Shown: positions 25,637 through 38,397 of the stretch, piece by piece | Layout of the letters: every line of letters begins with the position of its first letter | Numbering within the stretch: position 1 is the first letter of the stretch | Assembly: GCA_016584495.1 (NCBI GenBank) | Contig: WAID01000009.1 | Coordinates: 1,736,001 to 1,800,000 of the forward strand | DNA from: Celoporthe dispersa | Taxonomy: Eukaryota; Ascomycota; Sordariomycetes; Diaporthales; Cryphonectriaceae | Direction: 5' to 3' | Length of the DNA stretch: 64,000 nucleotides | The notes under the pieces: generated by a model | Told to the model about the DNA's origin: nothing | Databases searched by the model: none | The model's input: the letters and a program-made list of their open reading frames with translations, nothing else | Made by a program: the position numbers and the translations under genes

Positions 25637-28600
25637 TCTGATTACTATTGTTTTGCTGACGCCGCTTCAGCGGTGTTGGCTTTCCACTACAGCCTGCTTC
25701 CGGGGACTACTGGATTGGGTGCTCGGATGACTGGGGGGACGGCTCGGACTGAGCTCAGCGCTTCCCTCTCTAGTGGCCGGCTGGGTGTTGTCGGTGTGCA
25801 TTGTCCCACGCATGACGGTTGGTTCTTGGGCTCATTTTCAGTTTTGAGGTCTGCACTTGCGGAGGAGATACCAGATTGCAATCTGTGTTTTTTCTTTCTT
25901 TTTTTTTGCTGCTTTCAATTTCTATTTTTATAGAAATCATGTAGGTTTGGGGGCTGGCCTAGATGGGCCGCCAGTGGGCCAGACAAAAAAAAAAGGTAAC
26001 AGGCACACACACACACACATACGAACAAGTCTTACGAGAGCTATGAATATGAATATCAGGATTTTTGAGGTTCTACTCGGCATTAGCCTTTTGCATCGGA
26101 GCTACATCTATCTCCCCCCCCCCCTTTCCCCCAGCACCAACAAGACAAGGGCATCAGGGGTCAAGTGTTCACAGGGTCTTCTTCACATGCTGATCTTGTC
26201 TTTGGCCCCCGCCGTTTGCAGCCTGTCCTCCCCCACCAGTACCGTCTTATCCCATCCCACCACCGCCGATGACCCCTTTCTTCCCCAGGGACCAGACCAG
26301 ACAATTTATTCCAGACAAGAGCAGCACTTTGGTCCATGGGAATCAGGAACCGTTCCTCCCCTCCCTCCCCCCATGCAGTGCAACCCCCGGCGCCCCCCCT
26401 CCCCCCGCCCGCAGCATGAACCACACACATCCTTCACGCGCGCGCAAAGTAAGAGGTGGTGCGCGTCGGTGGTGGTGGTGGATCGTGCCATGAGTCGTTG
26501 CCCCTGCAGTGCATGCGTGACAGGAAGGGCTCAGAGGATGAGGGAGATATAGGCCAGGACAGGGTTCGTTATTATAACATAAGACCTACCTCTCCTCTTT
26601 TTTTCTATTTTTTTCCTTTCCTTTTTTACTCCTGACCTTTCCTTTTTTTCTCTTTTTTTTTTTAAAAAAGAAAGGAAGAGAGACAGGCGAGCAGGAAAGG
26701 GAAAGGATGCCCGTGATGTTGGTGTTGTGGCGCTGGTGGTAGTGGTGGTGGTCTTCGTATCCGCTTGGAAGATGTCTGCGCAACCTTTTCAACGTCCAAG
26801 ATTTCATTTTGGCTTTCGCTAATCTTTCTTCTGGGGGAAGGAAGCTCCGTCTTCCTGGGGGAGGGGCGGCAAGCAAGATCGGGATTGTGTGGGTGAGATT
26901 GTGTGCTGCCAGGTTTGCTCTGCTCTGCTCTTTTTTTTCCCTCTTTTTTTTTGGCTTGCATTGTTACAATTCTCTTTTCTTTTATTTCCAGCATCCTCGC
27001 TTTTTTTTTTTGTTCAGGGCGAAAAGGAAAGGAAGGAGAGAAAAGAAAGAAAAGAAAAAAACAAGGCTGGAGGAAGGGATGTCCCCTTTTTTGCCTCGTC
27101 GCCCCTTGGGCAAGTGCCATGTGACCAACTATCGGGAGATCGAGAGAGAGAACGAAGGGGGGAGGAAGGGGAAAAGGAAGGGAAAGAAAGAAAAAAAAAG
27201 TCCCAAACCCACGTGGAGATCAGCGATATCCTTGTTCCTCGCTCGCAACCTCCCGAGTGAAGATCATCCGACTTTCAAGCTCAGGCCACTTTTTCTCTTC
27301 TCTTTTTTCTTTCTCAAACCCCGGGTCAGGGAGCATGCTTGCGAAAAAGACAAGAATAATCTTGAAAGAAGAAGAAAGAAAAAAAAGAGGAGAGAATTGA
27401 AGAAAAATACGGTTCCATGTACTACGTATGTACCAAATGCCTCCCAGATCGTTATTAGGAGCAACCAGTCAGGTTAGGACGCTGGTGGTTATCCTTTGTG
27501 GACGAGTCAGAATCCAAAACTTATACACAGTACCTTGGGTACACCGCACGGCCCCGCAAGGGTGTTGAGTGGGAGCGAGCAGTTGGAGAGAGAGAGAGAC
27601 ACACACACACACGAAGAGAGACAGAGAGGAGGGGAATTCGAGAAGGATGAAAGGTGTGTGTCTCTGTCTGTTCATGCGCGTGTGTGTGTCGTGAGCTGCC
27701 CGGGATGACCGCAGCTAGAACACGCATGCAGGGCGCGCGCGGCTCCCAGCTCGCCCTGTTGTCCAAACCTGCTACGGCATGGGGAAGGGGGGCGGGGGAC
27801 CCTCTCAAGAGGCCCGCCGCTGTCGTGGCCGCTGGGGGTGGTGGGATGGAGCGGAGCCGCTTCGCGTTGATGTTCGGCTCCGGGGGTGGTGTGGGGGGGG
27901 GGGGTGGTCGGCTTATTCTTGTTGACAGGTATGAGGAGGGGGGGGGAAGAGAAAGAGGGTTGCAAGCAGAGTACTATAGTGATAGGTAATTATCTTAATC
28001 CTCTTGTAGTATGATGATTATTATTCTGCGCTGGAAGACGGGGCTGGCTATACGAGACCCGCCGGCCGACCCAGAGAATGAATGGGGAGCATTGACATTC
28101 GAGATTGATAAGCGGGTATGTAGGTGATACGCGCTCAGGTAGGATATATCGTAACGTGCTTGGGTATGTATGGCATACAATTGATAACTGCTGCTCGGTA
28201 TCAAGTCCCAGGGCAGAGATTCGTGTATCTGCAGGCGTCTCACAACCACGACAAGGAGGCAATTCCTCGGCTGAATCCGCTGACGGACGCCAACTACGTC
28301 ATCCCGCAATTTTGATGTGCTGCTGTGTGTATGAACCAGAGGGACAGTGCGCGCGTGTTACTGCTCATGAGGGGGTGGTCCTCCTCTGGCTCAGGTCAGC
28401 CTTCTCTCTCTCCCATCCTTCCCAGGGAAACCCAAGCTGTGGTTGTGGTCAGGGAGCGCCCGGCCACAGCTGCAGGAGCAATATTGCTGATGGAGGAGGG
28501 CCTTGCGGGTTTTCCGGTCTCGTCTCTCGACCGCGCAGGGACTTGGGGGGGGGGGGAAGAAAAAAAGATTGGGTCGTTGTGGCCAGCAAACAGACATCGT

Positions 28601-29129
28601 CGATCTCGTATGGAGCAGGCGGCCATCTGGGGGCACGGATGAAAACAAACGCTCCGGTTTTTCTGGTTGTCTTTTCCTCTTTCTTTCTTTTCCTTCTTTC
28701 TCTCTCTGTGTCTCTCTCTCTTTCTATGTTTCTCTTTTTTTTTTTTGAGGCGGAGGTGGGAGGGGGGGAGAGAGGGAGGGAGGTGAGGATCTTGGTATAA
28801 GATGGACCATACATTTGGATTATGATGTGTCCTGTATGCACTCGTACAGCAGCAATGTATGATATAGATCTCTTTTCTTTTCTCTTTGTTTTTCTTGGTG
28901 CGAACCTTATTACCATGTTAGGTGTTGAGTGGTACTCAGGGGCCAGACCAGAAAACCTGAAAAGCTGGCATCCGCAAGATCCAGGGGTCCCACAGCCCTA
29001 GCCCGCGCTACCTGGCCAGGGCCTGGACAGCCCTAGATAAGTGACCCCGGGCCATCCATGGCTGCTACGGCACAGGGGACCATGTGAGGCGTACAGGGTG
29101 CTGCCACCACCACCACCAATTATTACCAC

Positions 29130-29130
29130 C

Positions 29131-29160
<30 letters not shown>
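29130..29160. repeat. (AAC)n triplet repeat
   Basis: About ten AAC units with one CGA interruption, preceded by CCA triplets. It lies in gene-free DNA. Confidence 0.85.
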
Positions 29161-29161
<1 letters not shown>

Positions 29162-30286
29162 GTAAAACTCTGGGGCTTGCTGTAGCTGCATTGGTAGTTG
29201 GACTTTGTGCTGTCATGTCGATGGGTCCCCCCTAGAGCCAGACCACATTAGCCAGGTCCCCTCATGATGCCCTCTCGACCTGTCATGCTATTGTGTCTGC
29301 GCTGGTATACAGTCTTGTCTATTGATCATTTAGTCCTCGGGGCCTTCTCTTGTCTCCTCTGCCTGTACTCTGCTGTCAGCCTGCCGAGTCCCTCTCTCTT
29401 TCTCTCTCTCACACACACACATGCATAGCATCTATTTGACCGTCCCTTTTTTCTTCTTCTTTTCTCTTCTCTCTCCTTCTCCTGGCTGACCAAGTGGAAA
29501 AAAGAAGAAAAAGAGAAAAAAGTGGGGTACATATGGTGTGTGTGTGTGTAAGAGGGGAGTGAATAGGCGTGTTTGCATGGTGGTGTGGCGGCCGCCCTCT
29601 CTTCTCTCTCGGCTATCCGCTCTTGGGCCAGACCTACGTCATTGCTCCCTGGCCCTGGGGCACTGCATCGCCCCCCGGCCGTGGACCTGTGCAACCTTTT
29701 TGCAACCTCTCGCAATTGCTCCCTCCTGCTGATGACCCTGGAGGGAGACAGGAAAAAAGGAACAAGACGAGAAAAAGAGGAGACATCTTCCTTTTTTTTC
29801 TCAAGAAAAACACACCTAGCCGCGCCTGTCCAGCCTCATCGTACCTGCCCCATCTGTGAATTGGCCTTGTCTCCAGCAGCTCCTTCTTCCCGCCCCAGTC
29901 CACCCCCCCGGCTATACTTACCACTGCCTCACCTCGCAGGCCAGGCAAACCACCTCAGCCGACCAAGAACCCACCATCACCAGCCTTCACCCTCCTCCTC
30001 CTCCCTCCCTCCCTCCCACCTCGCTCGCTCAACCTGTCTGGCCTGGCCGACTGGTCCAACCTGCTCCTAGGTGCTGTCTCCTCTCTGTCGTCCTCACCAT
30101 CTCCGTCGGACAAACCTTTAATTCTTCTCTCTTTCCTTCCCCCCCTTCTCTGAGGAGGCATTCATAACAGCTCAACCTTGGCTGCCTCCCCGCCCACAGG
30201 TGCAGAGCTGTTGTCTGACCTGACCTGCCTGGTCCTACTTGAGGCACATGCCTCTGTCTTCTCCATCCTGCATTGCCTAGGATAAA

Positions 30287-30334
30287 GACAACAACAGCAA
30301 CAACATCAACAGCAACAACCACCACCACAAGTAA
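30287..30334 (+). repeat. CAA/CAG-rich tract in presumed 5' leader
   Basis: Interrupted CAA and CAG triplets, then CCA triplets, lie about 160-210 bases upstream of the kinase start. CAA-rich leaders are unstructured and can favour scanning. Any effect here is inference, because the transcription start is not known. Confidence 0.5.
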
Positions 30335-30494
30335 ACACGCACAGCAGCTCGGAGGTCCGTAGCCTCCCACCACCACTGTCGCCACCGTCACCACCGCCGC
30401 CGCCGCCGCTGCACCGACCCTGACGAAGAGAAAAAGAAAAAGAAAAAAAAAAAGAAAAGGGGCCTCTCGGATGGAACCACGCGAGTGAGGAGGC

Positions 30495-33400
30495 ATGCCA
30501 GGGTCAAATTCAAGCGCCGACACCACCAAGGGCATGTCCAGCACCACCCGCCAGTCGCTTGACCCTCACCACGACGTCGCACCCTCCGAGGCCTCGCCCG
30601 ACCAGCAGTCTGGCCCTCCGCCGACCGGGCATGGGAGCCAGAGGCCTTCGATAGCCCGAGGAGATGCAGCAGCAGCGGCAGCAGCAGCCGCACTGATGTC
30701 CAGCCCCCCCTCGAGCGCCACAGCGGAGGGCCAATCGCCGGTCCAGGACCCGAGGATCCTGGCCGTCACCAAGAGCTCTCCAGCCCCGGCGCACGGCGTC
30801 GGCAGGGCTCCTGGGGCCCCGGCAGGCCCTGGCGCAGGGCGGAACCCCCCGCTTGAGAGAGGAGGAGGCGGCAGCAGCGGAGAGGTCGGCGAGGGGCGAG
30901 GTGCCCTGGAGCCCAGGTCCCAGGTGGACTCCGCCAGCCAGCTGAGCCAGTATCGCGAGAAGCTGGCCAGGGACATGCAGCAGCAGCAGGGGCTCGGCGC
31001 GAAGCCCGCCTCGTCGCCTCCGGCCCAGCACCACAACAAGAGGGTGTCGCCCATCCTCGAGGAGTCCGCCGCGAGCTCGCCCGGCCGGGCCCTCTCGGGC
31101 CCCTCGACCAACTCGACCGACGCCTCGACTGAATCTGGCCAGACCATCCGCGGTGGTGTCGTCACCCCCGGCCTCCTCCCGCGCACCACCTCGTATCCCT
31201 TTCCTCGGGTGGCCACGCCCGGCTACAGCCCTTCCGCCCTGCACAGGCCCTTCACAACGCTCTCGCCCACGGGCTCTGCGCCCGGCTCGCCTGCCTCCTC
31301 TGCTGCGGGCACGGCCACCTTTGGGAACCCCCGGCCCCAGGACAGGATCATGTCCAACCCCTCCACCCCAGCGTCGGCCCTGGCCTTCCAGCCCGCCGGT
31401 GTATCACCGCAGGCACCCCTGCCGGGGGCGGTCGTGGACTTTCCCACCCCGAACCTCTATGACCTGTCGCTGATGCTGACCTCCGAGCCGGGCCTCGACG
31501 CCTGGTGGAGGACCGTCGTCGACATCATGACCGTCGTCTACAAGGCGGAGAGGCTGACCCTCGCCATCCCTGCCGACTCGACAGACCTGGAGAACATCCC
31601 GTGGGGCCAGAAGGCGGCCTACAACGCGCGCCAGGAGGACGGCCTGAGCATGGAGTACATGGGAGCGGGCACCAGCACGATGCCGCCCAGCACCATCGAA
31701 GACATCTCGGGGCCACCCTCCTCGGCCATAGGCGGGGGCCCGGTCAGGCTGCACGTCCCGCTGCGCCCCAGGCTGCCCATGCGGCACTCGTACGGGTCCT
31801 TTGAGGACGAGAGGCACAGGAAGGTGACAGCAACCAGGATGTCTTCCACCCCCAGGAGGCCCGGTGTGTTCCCGCGGAGCAAGAGCTTCTTCCCCGGATC
31901 AGCGCAGGCCGAGCGCGCGCAGGCCGGCGAGCCGCACGTGGGGCTCAACCAGCAGGCGCTGGCCGAACACGATGCCGAGGAAGGAGAGGACGCCGAGGGC
32001 TGGCAGGTGCCCGCACCAGAACACGGGAGCCAGGGGCGGGTGTTTGAGCTGCTCCAGGCCCTGGACTACGAGGCCGACCCGCTCATCGACCACCACGGCG
32101 TGGCAAAGGTGCTGGAGCGCGGGCGCGTGATCGCGCTGACCCGTAGCTACCCCTACCTCGAGGAGGAGGCACCGGCGGCTAGGCACCCGGACGGGAAGGC
32201 CGCCGCCGCGGGCCGGGGCCACTCGCCAGACGGCCAGAAGAAGAAGAAGGGGAAGAAGGTGCGCCCGGACTCCTCCGCGAAGCTCTCCACCATCCTCAGC
32301 TCCGCCCAGTCGATGAAGATGCTGTCCCACGAGCGCAGCAGGACCGGCGGCCAGCAGAACATCGACCAGATGATCTCCGAGGGAGAACCACGACGGCCGC
32401 CGACCCCGACGTACGAGGAGTACGAGCAGGCCCCGCCGTCGCCCTGGTCACAGTCACCGGCCCCGTCTCCAGCCATCCGGGCCGAGGCCAAGGAGAACCC
32501 CTTCTTTGCCGACGCCGTGGTGGACGAGTCGTCGTTTGACCCTGCCGCGACGACGCCTGACTACTCGTCGATGGGACCGCAGGAGGCGATCGGGGTGGAC
32601 AACGCATGGACGGTGCTGCATGTCCCGCTGAGGCACCCGCTCCTCTCCAGGGCCTCGGGCGGCTTCAAGCTCGACCCGAAGCTGATGGAGCAGAAGTCGT
32701 CCCGCCGGGGAAAAGAGAACGCGGCAGACGGCAGGGCGAATCCCGAGCGGGAGTCCCCGCGGGACGAGAAGCCGACCCCCATCGCCATCTTGTCCATCCT
32801 CAGCCCCACCATCCCGTATCCGTCCAACCTCAGATACTCCCTCGAGCACCTGGCGCCGCACCTCGCGACATCCTTCTCGCTCTGCCGCCACTACAGCACC
32901 CTCGAGTCCGAGGTCACCAGGATGCACCGCAGGAAGTCACGTATTGCCGGGTTTGGTGCCGTGGACGCCGACGGGCGGCCCATGACGGACCCGGCAATCC
33001 TTCATTACGCCTCGGAGGAGATGGCAGACCCGTCACTAACCGGCAGCCTCACCAGCCCCAGCGAGTACTCCATGCAGTCGAGAAGCGCGGCGGGCACGCC
33101 AGGTGGTACCCCGGGTTGGGAGGGCGCCGGCTTCGGCGCCCTCGCGGACAAGCGCTCTGCGGTGTCTGCTGCTGCTGCCCCTCCTCCTCCTCCCCCAGCT
33201 GCTTCCGCCGGCGATAGCTACTTTACGACGAAACTGAAGGCCCCGGGCAAGACGGAGACCTCAGCTGCGCAGCAGCGAGCCCGGAGGGGCTCCAAGGATA
33301 GCCCGACGTCAGAGAAGCGGTCCTCCCTCCGGCTCTATTATGAGATGTTTGATCCTGGCCGCTTCAGCCCTGATGCTGTCGAGCCGGACACACCCGAGGA

Positions 33401-36400
33401 TGTGTCTGGGAGATCGCCCGAGGATCAAGCCTCGGCGGGCGTCCCGAAGAAGCCGGGCAGCAGGGAGTCCCCGACGGACCAGAAGGAGGACCGGCTCACC
33501 GAGACGAGGAGCTGGTCCAAGGCGACAGAGACCCACCACCGGCACAAGAAGCTTCACTCCCACGGGGGAGACTTTGCCACGACCTTCCAGTCGCTGCCGC
33601 CGGGTTCCAATATCCCCGTGAGGAGCTCCCCCCTCGTCGAGGGGCGAGCCCTCGGCCACCCACCCGCCGGAGATGGCCTGGCCGACAGACAGGCTGAAGG
33701 ACCTGATCCTCGACTCGCTCCCCGCACAGCTCTTCGTTGCGACCGTCCCGGCGGGTGGTATCGTCTGGGTGAACAGTCGGTATATCGCCTACCGCGGCCA
33801 GACGCTGGCTGAGCTCTACGCGGACCCCCACGCCAGCATCCACCCCGACGACCGAGAGGCATACCTGAGTGTCTGGGGCCGTGCCGTCAGGACCGGCGAT
33901 GATTTCCATATGACGGTGCGCATTCGCCGCTTTGATGGGGCCTACCGCTGCTTCTCGGCGAGGGTGGTTGCGTGCCGAAACAGGCGCAATGTGAGTAGTC
34001 ACACCCCCCCCCTTTTTTTTCCCTCCCACTTCCCTTCTTCCCTCACACGATAGGTCTCTGACACCGTGCAGGAGATCGTGTACTACCTCGGGAGCTATAC
34101 GGATGTCCACGAGCAGACGATGGCCGAGCTCAAGGTTGTGCGGCAGCAGGAGATTGAGGCTTCCGAGGCGAAACACCGGCTCCTGGCGAATCTGATCCCC
34201 CAGATCATCTTCACGGCAACGGAGGACGAAGGCATCACGTTCTCGAACGAGCAGTGGCTGTCGTACACGGGGCAGATGGAAGAGGATGCCCTCGGCCTGG
34301 GCTTCATGGACTATGTGCACCCTGACGACCTCGCGAAGTGTCAGATCCTGGCTCCCCAGAACCCGCTGTCATCGCCTTCCGGGAGGGTCAGGGAGGGCGG
34401 CAAGAAGGTGCCAGCCCAGCAGAACAGCCCCGGCAGGGAGCCCGCATCATGCGCTCTCGCGCAATGATAGCTCCAGCAGCGAGTCGGCGTACGGCCTGCC
34501 GGCTGCGAACCTGACAGAGCTGGCCAGGTCAGGTGTTGTCAAGGTCGGGAGGGACAGCAGCGGCCGGCTGACGTATGCCACCGAGATCCGGCTCCGGTCG
34601 AGGGCTGGCGAGTACCGGTGGCATCTCGTGCGCTGCGTCGAGATCGAAAACACGGGCCTTGGGAACGGCGTGAGCTCCTACTTCGGCTCCGCGACGGACA
34701 TTAATGATCACAAGCTGCTCGAGGCCAAGCTGAAGGAGGCGATGGAGTCCAAGAGCCGCTTCCTGAGCAACATGAGCCACGAGATCCGGACACCGCTGAT
34801 TGGTATCTCGGGCATGGTCAGCTTCCTCCAGGACACCACGCTCAATGATGAGCAGCGGGACTACACGAACACCATCCAGACGAGCGCCAACAGCCTGCTC
34901 ATGATCATCAACGACATCCTGGACCTCTCCAAGGTCGATGCGGGCATGATGAAGCTCAACCACGAGTGGTTCCACACGCGCGCCCTGATCGAGGACGTCA
35001 ACGAGCTGGTGTCTGCCATGGCCATCGCCAGGAGGCTCGAGCTGAACTACATCGTCGAGGAGGACGTGCCGAGCTACGTCAGGGGCGACAGGGTCAGGAT
35101 CCGGCAGGTCCTCCTCAACGTGATCGGGAACGCCATCAAGTTCACCGAGAAGGGAGAGGTCTTTAGCCGCTGTACGGTCAAGACAGGCGCGTCCGGCCTG
35201 GACAAGGACCAGGTCATGCTGGAGTTCTCCGTCATCGACACCGGGAGAGGGTTCACCGAGGAGGAGAGGAAGCTCATCTTCAAGCCGTTCAGCCAGATCG
35301 ACGGCAGCAGCACGCGAGCCCACGGCGGCAGCGGCCTGGGCCTGGTCATCTCGCGACAGCTCGTTGAGCTGCACGGCGGGATGATGGAAGGCACAGCAGT
35401 GCCGGGACACGGTGCAATCTTCACCTTCACGGCCAAGTTCGGCCTGCCGACGGCTGATGATCACCCCGACGTACCGTTCAGCCCCCCGACCGTCGCGACG
35501 CCTGCCACCATCGAAGAGATCCCCACGCAGCCGTTCAGGCAGCTCTCCATCAAGCCCCGCGTCCCCACCGCCTCCGTCACGACTGCGAGCCCGACCGCTG
35601 CCGGACAGAACTCGCCGGCGGTCGCCTCCAGCGGAAGCTCCAACCCCTCCTCCATCACCTCGGCTGGGACACGTCTCAGCGGCAGGTCGTCCTTTTCATC
35701 CGTGAACGCCGGTCTGGCGCGGTTCAGCGAGGCCGCCAGGGCTAGCGGCCAAGACCTGTCACAGATGAAGCTGGAGATGCCCTCGGGCCGGAACTCGCCG
35801 GGCCAGCCGTCAACGGCCGGGCAGAGGGAGCAGGTGGCGGATGCCGGCGGCCTGCATCCGCCAATGTTCTCGATCCTGGTCATCTGCCCCCAGAGGTACA
35901 GCCGCGAGGCCGCGACACGCCACGTCGAGATGACCCTGCCCAAGGATGTGCCTCATCAGATCACGGCGCTCAGCGGCGCCCAAGAGGCAGAGGCCCTGAT
36001 CGGCAGGGAGGACCCTGTCATCTTCACACACATCATCATCAACCTCTCGTCGATCGAGGACATCATCCAGCTCCTCCAAGACATCCACCAGTCGACCATC
36101 ACCAACAAGACGTCTGTGGTTCTCCTGTCCGACTCGATCCAGCGGCAAGACCTGACGCGACGTGTGGCCGGTACCGAGCAGGAGCACCTGATCTCCGACA
36201 ACAGGCTGTCCTACGTGTACAAGCCCGTCAAGCCTTCTCGCCTGGCCGTCATCTTCGACCCTGCGAACGAGGGAGACGCCAGCGTCGACCGGAACCGGTC
36301 CACTGCCCAGCAGCTTGTGGAAGACCAGAAGAAGAGCTACCAGGAGGTCGAGAGGCGCATGGGCAACAAGGGCTACAAGGTACTCCTCGTGGAGGACAAC

Positions 36401-36838
36401 CCGGTCAACCAAAAGGTCCTCAACAAGTATCTCGCCAAGGTGGGCGTGGAGGTCGACCTGGCCATGGACGGGGAGGAGTGTACCGACAAGGTCTTCTCCC
36501 GCCCACAGGGATTCTACTCTTTGATCCTGGTACGTCTGTCTATGAATTATTTTTTATTTTTATTTTTGGTTTTTATTGTACGCATATCCAGACAAGCTGA
36601 CACGTGCGTGTGCTTCAAGTGCGACCTTCACATGCCTCGCAAAGATGGCTACCAGGCCTGCCGGGAGATTCGTAGCTGGGAGAGGAGGAACAAGTACAGA
36701 CCCATGCCCATCATTGCGCTCTCGGCCAACGTCATGTCCGACGTCCAGGAGAAGTGCTTCGATGCGGGCTTCAACGACTACGTCACGAAACCCGTTGACT
36801 TCATCAACCTGTCTACAGCGCTGTCTAAATTTTTCTGA
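30495..36838 (+). CDS. Hybrid sensor histidine kinase (GAF-PAS-PAS-HisKA-HATPase-REC), two apparent frameshifts
   Basis: Three exons (30495-33990; 34054 or 34072-36529; 36620-36838) encode about 2,056 residues once two extra bases are allowed for. After a disordered Ser/Pro/Gly-rich start comes a split GAF-like region (about 315-830), then two PAS domains (about 1060-1165 and 1195-1310). The HisKA box FLSNMSHEIRTPL follows, with phospho-accepting His near residue 1401 (34778-34780). The ATPase shows LLNVIGNAIKFT (N box), VIDTGRGF, FKPFSQ and GGSGLGLVISRQ. A receiver-like segment without a clear phospho-Asp precedes the true C-terminal receiver (VLLVEDNPVNQKVL; phospho-Asp in CDLHMP at 36623-36625; conserved Lys in YVTKPVD). 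Such hybrid kinases pass phosphate through an HPt protein to response regulators and sense environmental cues. Frame changes lie at the GGGG run 33641-33644 and near 34430-34455; dropping one base at each restores continuity. Confidence 0.93.
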
Positions 36839-38397
36839 GGACCCTGCTACACCTCCTCCTCTCGCCTCTACGTGCCGTCGACAAGAGACGGTTCAGCAAC
36901 CACAGCAACAACCTCCAAGGTGCTGGCTGCATAGCGCCGGCGTTCCATCCATGCCTTATGCATAAACGATTCAATGATATCCTCTCTTATTTCATTCTAA
37001 AAATTATTTCTCCCCATCCGATCTGTACAATACACGGGTCATCGTCACCCCCAATCTATCTCACTGCCACACATACACACGGAACTGTTTATACGCCTCA
37101 CCTCGCCTCGCCTCGCTTCTGCAGCCTGGGCAGGGAGGTGTCCCGGGGAAGGGGGGGGGCTGTTTGTCTGTTGAAGCTCCCTGGGCTTCCATTGTCGTGA
37201 AGGCTGGGGAGGACCGGAGGAGCTGCGGGGAGACAGAGAGGAGCACTTCGGACCCCAGGGTGGTGACCGTCCCCCCCCCTTCCTCTCTCTCCTTTTGCTT
37301 TTAGGTTTTATGGATTCACGGCGAACATGAGGAACGGTCATCGGAGACGGTCAACAGGCGGTCGTCGCGTCACTTAGACAGACCACACACAACAAGAGCG
37401 ATATTCCAATGCAGACCACCGGCTACGGCAGCTGGACATATAAAGAGGCGAACGCGGGGGGGGGGGGAATTCATGACGTCTGGCTCAGATTATGAGCATC
37501 TGGTCAATCTGGGCTTCTTAAGTAGGACGGAGAAAGGTTCATATCCTGGTCAAGACGGGTTTCCAGCACACACTCCCCAAGATAGCCACCAGACCACTAC
37601 TCGTCTCTCCTGCTGCTGCGAGTCATTGTCTCAGGCGTTCAGGAAGATCGGGTAGGAGATTCGGGTCCAGGGACAATAGCATCTAGGCCTCCTAGGCGAG
37701 CACACACACACGCACACACACACACAAACACACACTTTTATTTTGTGGGCTCCGAGGAGAGCGATTGCTCTTGGTGGTTTTTTCTTTTTTTTTTTTGTTG
37801 TTTCTTTTTTCTTCCTTCTCTTTCTTCTTTCTTTCCTCTTGGCCATGTTGCGCTTTTGACTTCTTTCTGCAAAGACAGTCTTAATACCACAAGCGAGTTA
37901 CTACGGAAGGAGGGTAATAAGGAAGGAGGGGAGATCCAAGCACCAATTTAGAGGAATACAGAGAGACGTGTCGGGGGGAGAGGGAACAGGGTGTGTTTCA
38001 GTGTGTAGTCAAAATTTGGTATGCCTGAGAACGGCATCTTGAATATAGCAAGAGGAATTCTTCCTAATAGAAGTGCTGCTGTGCTACCTGGTTGGCCTTT
38101 AGAACTCCCATTGTACGTGGCTTTTTTTTTTCTTTTCCTTCTTCTTTTTCTCTTTCTCCCTTCTTTTCTCTGGTCACCCGTGAAACGACTTGGTCTATAC
38201 ACACCCAGCAAGAGGATGAAACGTATACACGTAGTTTCCATTACCGCCCTACTCAAGAACAAAACGCAATAGTATTGTTACGACCCGCAGTACCCCAAAA
38301 CCGAAAGAACAAGCATCTCGACCCCCCCCCTTTTTGTTGTCGACCTGCTTTTTCCTCCACCCGCCCTTGTCTCTTGTGCTCCCCTCTTGACATCTTC
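36839..38397. other. Intergenic region between convergent genes
   Basis: This 1.6 kb lies between the 3' ends of the histidine kinase and the cytochrome b561-type gene. It contains a CA run (37701-37735), T-rich tracts (37780-37850, 38120-38165) and a G run at 37458-37467. No conserved ORF is visible. Confidence 0.6.
37701..37735. repeat. (CA)n microsatellite, interrupted
   Basis: About 17 CA units broken by one CG and one AA interruption. Confidence 0.9.

Larger units (their letters stand above)
25637..30494. other. 4.9 kb intergenic region and kinase 5' leader
   Basis: No gene is recognised. Most of the open frames are runs of Lys/Arg/Glu or Phe/Leu/Ser that merely translate purine or pyrimidine tracts, such as 26590-26680, 26990-27200 and 28660-28760. 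The region also holds a CA run (26004-26019), ACC/AAC triplets (29106-29160) and long G runs (27890-27905, 28543-28555). The last 700 bases are CT-rich, then CAA-rich, and likely form the leader of the histidine kinase. Confidence 0.6.

Noticed and set aside
26809..27477. 222-codon frame
   Set aside because: It is mostly Phe/Leu then Lys/Arg/Glu, directly translating T-rich and purine tracts. No conserved core is visible.
36530..36619. Read-through of the last kinase intron as coding
   Set aside because: The intron is 90 bases long and open, so it appears in frame, but it would insert 30 Phe/Leu/Val-rich residues between the receiver strand and its phospho-Asp. Donor, branch and acceptor are all present.
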